Shown: piece by piece, positions 59,601-64,000 of the stretch | How the letters are laid out: every line of letters starts with the position of its first letter | Numbering within the stretch: position 1 is the first letter of the stretch | Source: Branchinecta lynchi | Lineage: Eukaryota > Arthropoda > Branchiopoda > Anostraca > Branchinectidae | Assembly: GCA_023053575.1 (NCBI GenBank) | Contig: JAKZAP010000001.1 | Coordinates: forward strand, 12,416,849 to 12,480,848 | Reading direction: 5' to 3' | DNA: 64,000 nt | The notes under the pieces: model-generated | Seen by the model: the letters and a program-made list of their open reading frames with translations, nothing else | Databases searched by the model: none | Told to the model about the DNA's origin: nothing | Made by a program: the position numbers and the translations under genes

Positions 59601-61990
59601 CTGCGCAACAAATGATAGATTAACGACCTTTTCGGCTCATGGCCAGTGCTTCTTTTCCTAGTCGCGAAAAGTCACACGTCAGCCGGTCTTCCGACGCGGG
59701 ACAGAAACGATGAATCAGGGTTTTGGATCAGAACGTTAACATGTCTCCGAAAAATTAGATAAACACTCTGGCAAAAAATCACGGAGCTGGTCACGCTCCA
59801 AACTAGGGGGGAATGCTTCACAACGAGGGTCCAAAATACTAAATTCTTCGTTTTACTCTTAAAAGGTCGTATAACATATCGTTACTGGGACTGGGGACTT
59901 AAATACCTGTCTTTTAGAAACAGTGTCAACCGAAAAAAGATTCCAGTCCACGAACTATCGTGGGGTTGCCCCTTCTCGATTTTAGTGCACAGCCAGTGCT
60001 CGGTGCCGCGATACCCGACTGACACCAGTCAGCACCGGGTGCCGCGTGTTAGAACATTCAAATATTTAGAAGCGTTACACGAATCGCCAAATTTGTGGCC
60101 GGCCCGCTGGTTTCGGCCGGTTCCGGGAAAGGGAGTACAGCAGGTGCTGGGGAGTGGGAAACACCTCGCGAACAATGGCTTGCTTTAATTGACTGTGCTC
60201 TCCCAACTTACTAAGCAGGGAGCCAATGACACCGGCAATATCATTGGTAGCAAAGATCCGATATGAATACTTTTCCCTGTTTATCTTCAAAACCGAAGAA
60301 CACGGCTGAAAAGACTCAAAAGACATGGGTAATCAGCAGAAATTTATAAAAAATATAACAGGAATAACAGCGCAGAACCTGTACCTACACGTCCATAAAA
60401 GCAAAATGGATTTGAACATACATTCACTTGTAGGCTGCATTACCTGTACTCTATACAACCATTCGGAAACCTCCAAAACTCAATATCCTCGTCTTGTGAC
60501 CATACGCAGTAAAGCGTCATACCAACATCAACACAATTTCGGTAAATTCGGGCGTGGCTTGTACGGGTCGAATAGCTAACAGAAATCGCCCGAGATCACC
60601 TAGAATCTGCTCAATGAAATATTTGTCACTTAAAGAACCCGCCTTTCTTTCCAGTGTTGTCAAACCTTCAATGACCACGTAGTATTCTACTAACCCCTAA
60701 AATCTCTTGACAAAATCTTATGAATCAGTTTCTTTGATGTTTTCGCTTTTCAGCGATAGCCGAGATTTTCATGCGCTGACAGTCAATAACTTTTTATCAT
60801 CCAAGGAGAGAAGTCCTGTCTCTCGGTTGGCTGAGATTGAGTTGTGATTTCTCAGCATTTAAGCAGGGCGCGCCTTTGCTTTAAAGTTTCCGAGAGAATT
60901 TTTTTTATTTGTGACCAAGGTAAAATAAAAATAATTTTTTTTGAGCGAAGCCCGGCCAGAGTCGGCAAGCGCCAACAAGAGAATCCCTAATTTCACCAGG
61001 TAAGTATGGGTATTTCTGAAATAGAATATTTTCGAGCCATTTTATTGCGAACAAGTACTTGTAGTAAAAGTTAACTGAACCGAACTAATTTGGAACGTAG
61101 TAAACAAGATATTCCACGGTGAGAACTAAGGCATCGGGGGCCTACCAAACTAGCAGCAAACATTTGGTGACACAAATGGAAAGCGTTGAGATCGGTAGGA
61201 GGTTCACCCCGAGTCTCCACCAAGTTGGCTGTGGTAGCTTTAAAGCACAACTCTTACTAGAAATGATTTTATCCCTATGAAATAGATCAGAAAAAAATAT
61301 TTTCGAAAATGTCTTTACTTTCCATCTGAAATTAGCGATTTTCTTGTAAGTGCTTGTCCACTATGTCCATCCTTCCTGCTCTCCGACGCGGCGGCTGGGG
61401 GCAAAACATTTGAAAACTGGTCGCGCCGTGGTAAGAAGTATGAAAACTAATCAAATAAAAGAAGTAATAAACAAAAGCTTCTCAGATCCTTATGTATGAA
61501 CGAGTTGTCAGCAGATGTGAAGATCTCGGCAAACGTTTCGTTGTTTGACGGGCAAAACTCGGCAAGGCAAAAAAAGTGCTAAAATTCGTAGGCACAAAAC
61601 GAAACAATGGAGAAAGGTGGGGATTTTAGAAGCTTATAATTCTGTATGGGAGCCAGGTACATTATAAAAGGCAGAATAAGCAAGACGGGTCCTTTAAGTA
61701 CTTTTCACCCATTGCATTCTTCAATCTCTATCGCTAGAAACAGAAGATTCTGTTCTCGATGCGACAAGAGAATATGAGCTTTGGTGACGCAAATGGAAAG
61801 CGTTGAGATCGATAGGAGGTTCACCCCGAGTCTCCACCAAGTTGGCTCCGTTTCTGGAAAGAGGAAGAAACGTGGCAAAAGGAAAGTTATTCACGTGTCC
61901 CAGCTGATGGAGTGGAAAACGGACAATTCCGGAAGTATTGAGGGATAGAAAACGCGAAACATCGGCTTCGCCCAAGAAGAGATAATGATC
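59601..61990. other. Upstream of PDE exon a: probable intron
   Basis: No GAF-type exon found on the minus strand. A minus frame at 60075-60326 is unassigned. A block around TGGAAAGCGTTGAGATCG and GAGTCTCCACCAAGTTGGCT occurs twice (61173-61234, 61792-61848), a local direct repeat about 615 bp apart. Confidence 0.5.
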
Positions 61991-62228
61991 GTGTTCCACC
62001 CTTCTATCACCAGTAACTATTAATAACTACTTCTGTTCCAACCTCAGGAAAAGTTACTACGCTGACCGTCCCAACCTTATCGAAATAGTAACTAATAGTA
62101 ACTATTTGCTCACCATGCGAGCGTAGTAAGTGAGGTAACTATGGATGTCTGTAACGTGTTGGCTGGATTACCCCGTGGAATGATATTTTGGCCAAAATAT
62201 GGTAACTAGGATAAGTAGGGTGGAACAC
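61991..62228. mobile_element. Small TIR element, GTGTTCCACCCT ends
   Basis: Inverted ends GTGTTCCACCCT/AGGGTGGAACAC with internal AGTAACTA repeats. Design and motifs resemble the larger element at 9623-10685 (GTTCCA ends, AGTAACT inside), so the two may be related. No clear target duplication. Confidence 0.55.
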
Positions 62229-63075
62229 GCTCAATGACGAGATGTTCTGCTTTCTTCGCCATACCGTGTTATCTTAAAACGAAATTTGCTGTTTCCTTCT
62301 AATGTGTCCTTCCCTGTCGCCACCGTGGCTCAAAACGTGTTTAGTCGCAATCGGTCACGTGATCTGGTTACGTGACGATCACTGGCTCAAAGGTCATTTG
62401 TAAATACGCTGTATTCGCGCCTTACATACCTCGATCGAGTTTTCTACCATTCTGATAAAATCCGGGACCTAAATTCTATATATGGATTAATTCAAACATA
62501 TTTTACACCAATGTTCGAGACAGCCGCTCCTCGTTGATGGAACTTAATTGGGCGTGACGAAAACTGATGAACACAACATTTAAGAACACCAATAATGTAA
62601 TATGAGGTGCAGCTATGTTTGTAATAATTTTAAATCAGTTTTGGTAGGTCAATCACGAATGTGAGTTTACTTTCCACCGTAGAAGGGAATGAACTAACAA
62701 CATCGAAGCAGAAGCATAAGCGAAGGGGAATACCTCGCAACTCCTTACATTAACTGTGAAGAAATTTTCAACCACCGTCTAAAATTTGTATGTGCCACCG
62801 AGTCTCTAGAGGAATTTGAATAACCACCATTTATCTAAGGTTCGCTTCTTTGTGATATTTGTTGGAGCAAATCTAGCACCTGGAAACCGAAGCAGAACCA
62901 AAAGCAATGGGTGGAAAACGAACATCCTTTTTATGCCACTGGGTCTCCACATTTATTTCAACAAATACCATTTATGGTATCTAAGGGTCACTTCTTTGTG
63001 ATATTTGTTCGAACAAACTTAACATTCTTTCCTCGACATTTTCTAAACTGCTGGAGATTTTGCAAACCTTCAAAA

Positions 63076-63463
63076 TTACAACAACATTCCTATTACAAGC
63101 GGGGATTTCCAGGTCGACAAGATCGTAAGACTAGACGACGTCGTCACAGATTCCAGTGATTTTCCCAATGGTGTTAGACCCCCGTTCTCTCCTGTTTCGC
63201 TCTGATTGCAAATGACGTCAATGCAAGAAACTGGATCCGACCTCACACAGCAATTGTCTTCGCTTGGGAGAACAGCAATAAGATTTTCCATCTTTCTTGT
63301 TCGACAAAATAAATCACTGTCCGTTCCGTTTTGAAAGCAGGCTGTGCATTTGGCGATGTTCTTCTCAAGTTCTTCTCTATGTCCGTCAGTAAGAGAAAAT
63401 ACCAGTTTACTTTTGTAGATTTGCCTTCCATAGCTATAGTTGCGTTTTTGCTGATACTATGGT
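63076..63463 (-). CDS. Unassigned open frame of about 128 codons upstream of the PDE exons
   Basis: The minus-strand frame is open from a TAG near 63464 down to 63076. Protein-like stretches include LVFSLTDGHREELEKNIAKC, CTACFQNGTDSDLFCRTRKM and ENLIAVLPSEDNCC. It has many Cys and acidic residues and no repeat-like bias, but I recognise no family and see no firm splice sites. It lies on the PDE strand about 3.5 kb upstream of exon a, so it could be an exon of that gene or of another. Its far end runs into the terminal palindrome of a family A copy starting at 63439. A shorter overlapping frame (63243-63431) looks less protein-like. Confidence 0.3.
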
Positions 63464-64000
63464 ATCTGTTACCACGGTAACTGGATCTGCAATTAGTCGT
63501 TTCTGGGATCCCAAAACGTAAGAGGAGTGATACCTATGACATCGCAAAAGTTGTCCGTCTGTCCGTCTGTAAGCACGATAACTCTCGACGGGAATGAGAT
63601 ATTTTGATGAAACTTGGTGTGAGGATTCGTTGGGTCGTCGTACCAGTCAAGTTCGTAGATGGGCTTTGTAGCCCTACATTTAGGGGTGGGGGAGGGGGTT
63701 CAAATTAAGGGGCAAACAAAATATTTGGAAGCGATTATGGGGTAAGACGACATGCTGAACACGATGGTGAAAAACATTTTGTCATCGGACAAGTAGTTCG
63801 CACGGAATCCGGCCAAAACCGGAAAGTTTGTTAAAAGTACAAGTTTTATTTGAAGTTGATTAAATGTTCGATTTAGGGGTAGGAAGACATGCTGAGGACG
63901 ATGGTGAAAACCATTTTCTCGACGGACAAGTAGTTCGCCCGGAATCCGGCCCAAACCGGAAAATTTGTTAAAATTAAAAGATTTATTTGGAGTTGATTAG
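63439..64000 (+). mobile_element. Family A element, left part, runs off the window
   Basis: The left end GTTGCGTTTTTGCTGATAC follows TA at 63437-63438. The palindrome GGTATCTGTTACC and then the core from GGGATCCC at 63505 follow, with at least two array units before position 64000. Partial because of the window edge. Confidence 0.72.

Noticed and set aside
61721..61999. 92-codon minus ORF
   Set aside because: Overlaps a locally duplicated block and the edge of a TIR element; no recognisable domain.

Overview
This window is nuclear DNA from an animal. The basis is two multi-exon genes with GT-AG introns (a synaptotagmin-type C2B domain and a PDE5/6/11-clade cyclic-nucleotide phosphodiesterase), CR1/L2-like non-LTR retrotransposon remnants, and many non-autonomous DNA transposons. 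Nothing in it looks prokaryotic, organellar or viral. An invertebrate is likely: the phosphodiesterase reads like invertebrate PDE11 proteins and none of the repeats look like vertebrate families. The phylum cannot be fixed from the sequence alone.

Genes. (1) On the + strand, the last two coding exons of a synaptotagmin-like gene (9353-9557 and 11554-11681, stop at 11679-11681) encode the second half of a C2B domain ending in the typical WHxL tail. An exon-like block at 8001-8109 may belong to it. The rest of the gene should lie further upstream, much of it outside the window. (2) On the - strand, seven exons between 59600 and 27814 join in perfect phase into 900 nt. They encode a complete PDE catalytic domain (299 residues plus stop) with every metal-binding, catalytic and nucleotide-binding residue I could check. 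The GAF-domain exons expected upstream were not found and probably lie beyond position 64000. The two genes are convergent, with about 16 kb between their stop codons.

Repeats fill almost everything else. Family A (about 1.5 kb, TIR beginning GTTGCGTTTTTGC, TA flanks, internal array of about 137-bp units) has copies at 21.4-22.9, 35.2-36.1, 36.7-38.3 and 54.1-55.5 kb and from 63.4 kb to the window end, plus fragments. Family B (hairpin ends containing TGGCACTTG/CAAGTGCCA, internal units of about 410-435 bp with G or C runs) is at 39.7-41.4, 43.0-45.8 and 46.9-49.0 kb, plus fragments. Family C (hairpin GTGTTGCGAGAGCAACAC) is at 5.8-7.5 and 53.0-57.9 kb. At least seven short elements carry 8-bp, perfect or near-perfect target-site duplications and CAGRG-type or similar ends, as hAT elements do. 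Two share a TA-flanked MITE design, and several others have clear TIRs without a clean duplication. Insertions are nested: an A core sits in C, a LINE sits in A, and a hAT-like MITE sits in another TIR element whose empty site survives elsewhere in the window.

Layout: 1-8000 repeats (hAT-like elements, B, A and C copies); 8.0-11.7 kb end of the synaptotagmin-like gene; 11.7-27.8 kb intergenic DNA with LINE scraps, MITEs, a G-tract minisatellite and an A copy; 27.8-59.6 kb PDE gene whose introns (0.76 to 13.4 kb) hold most of the A, B, C, LINE and MITE copies; 59.6-64 kb probable further PDE intron or upstream DNA with an unassigned - strand open frame near 63.1-63.5 kb and the start of another A copy. 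I saw no full tRNA, rRNA, CRISPR array or viral gene.
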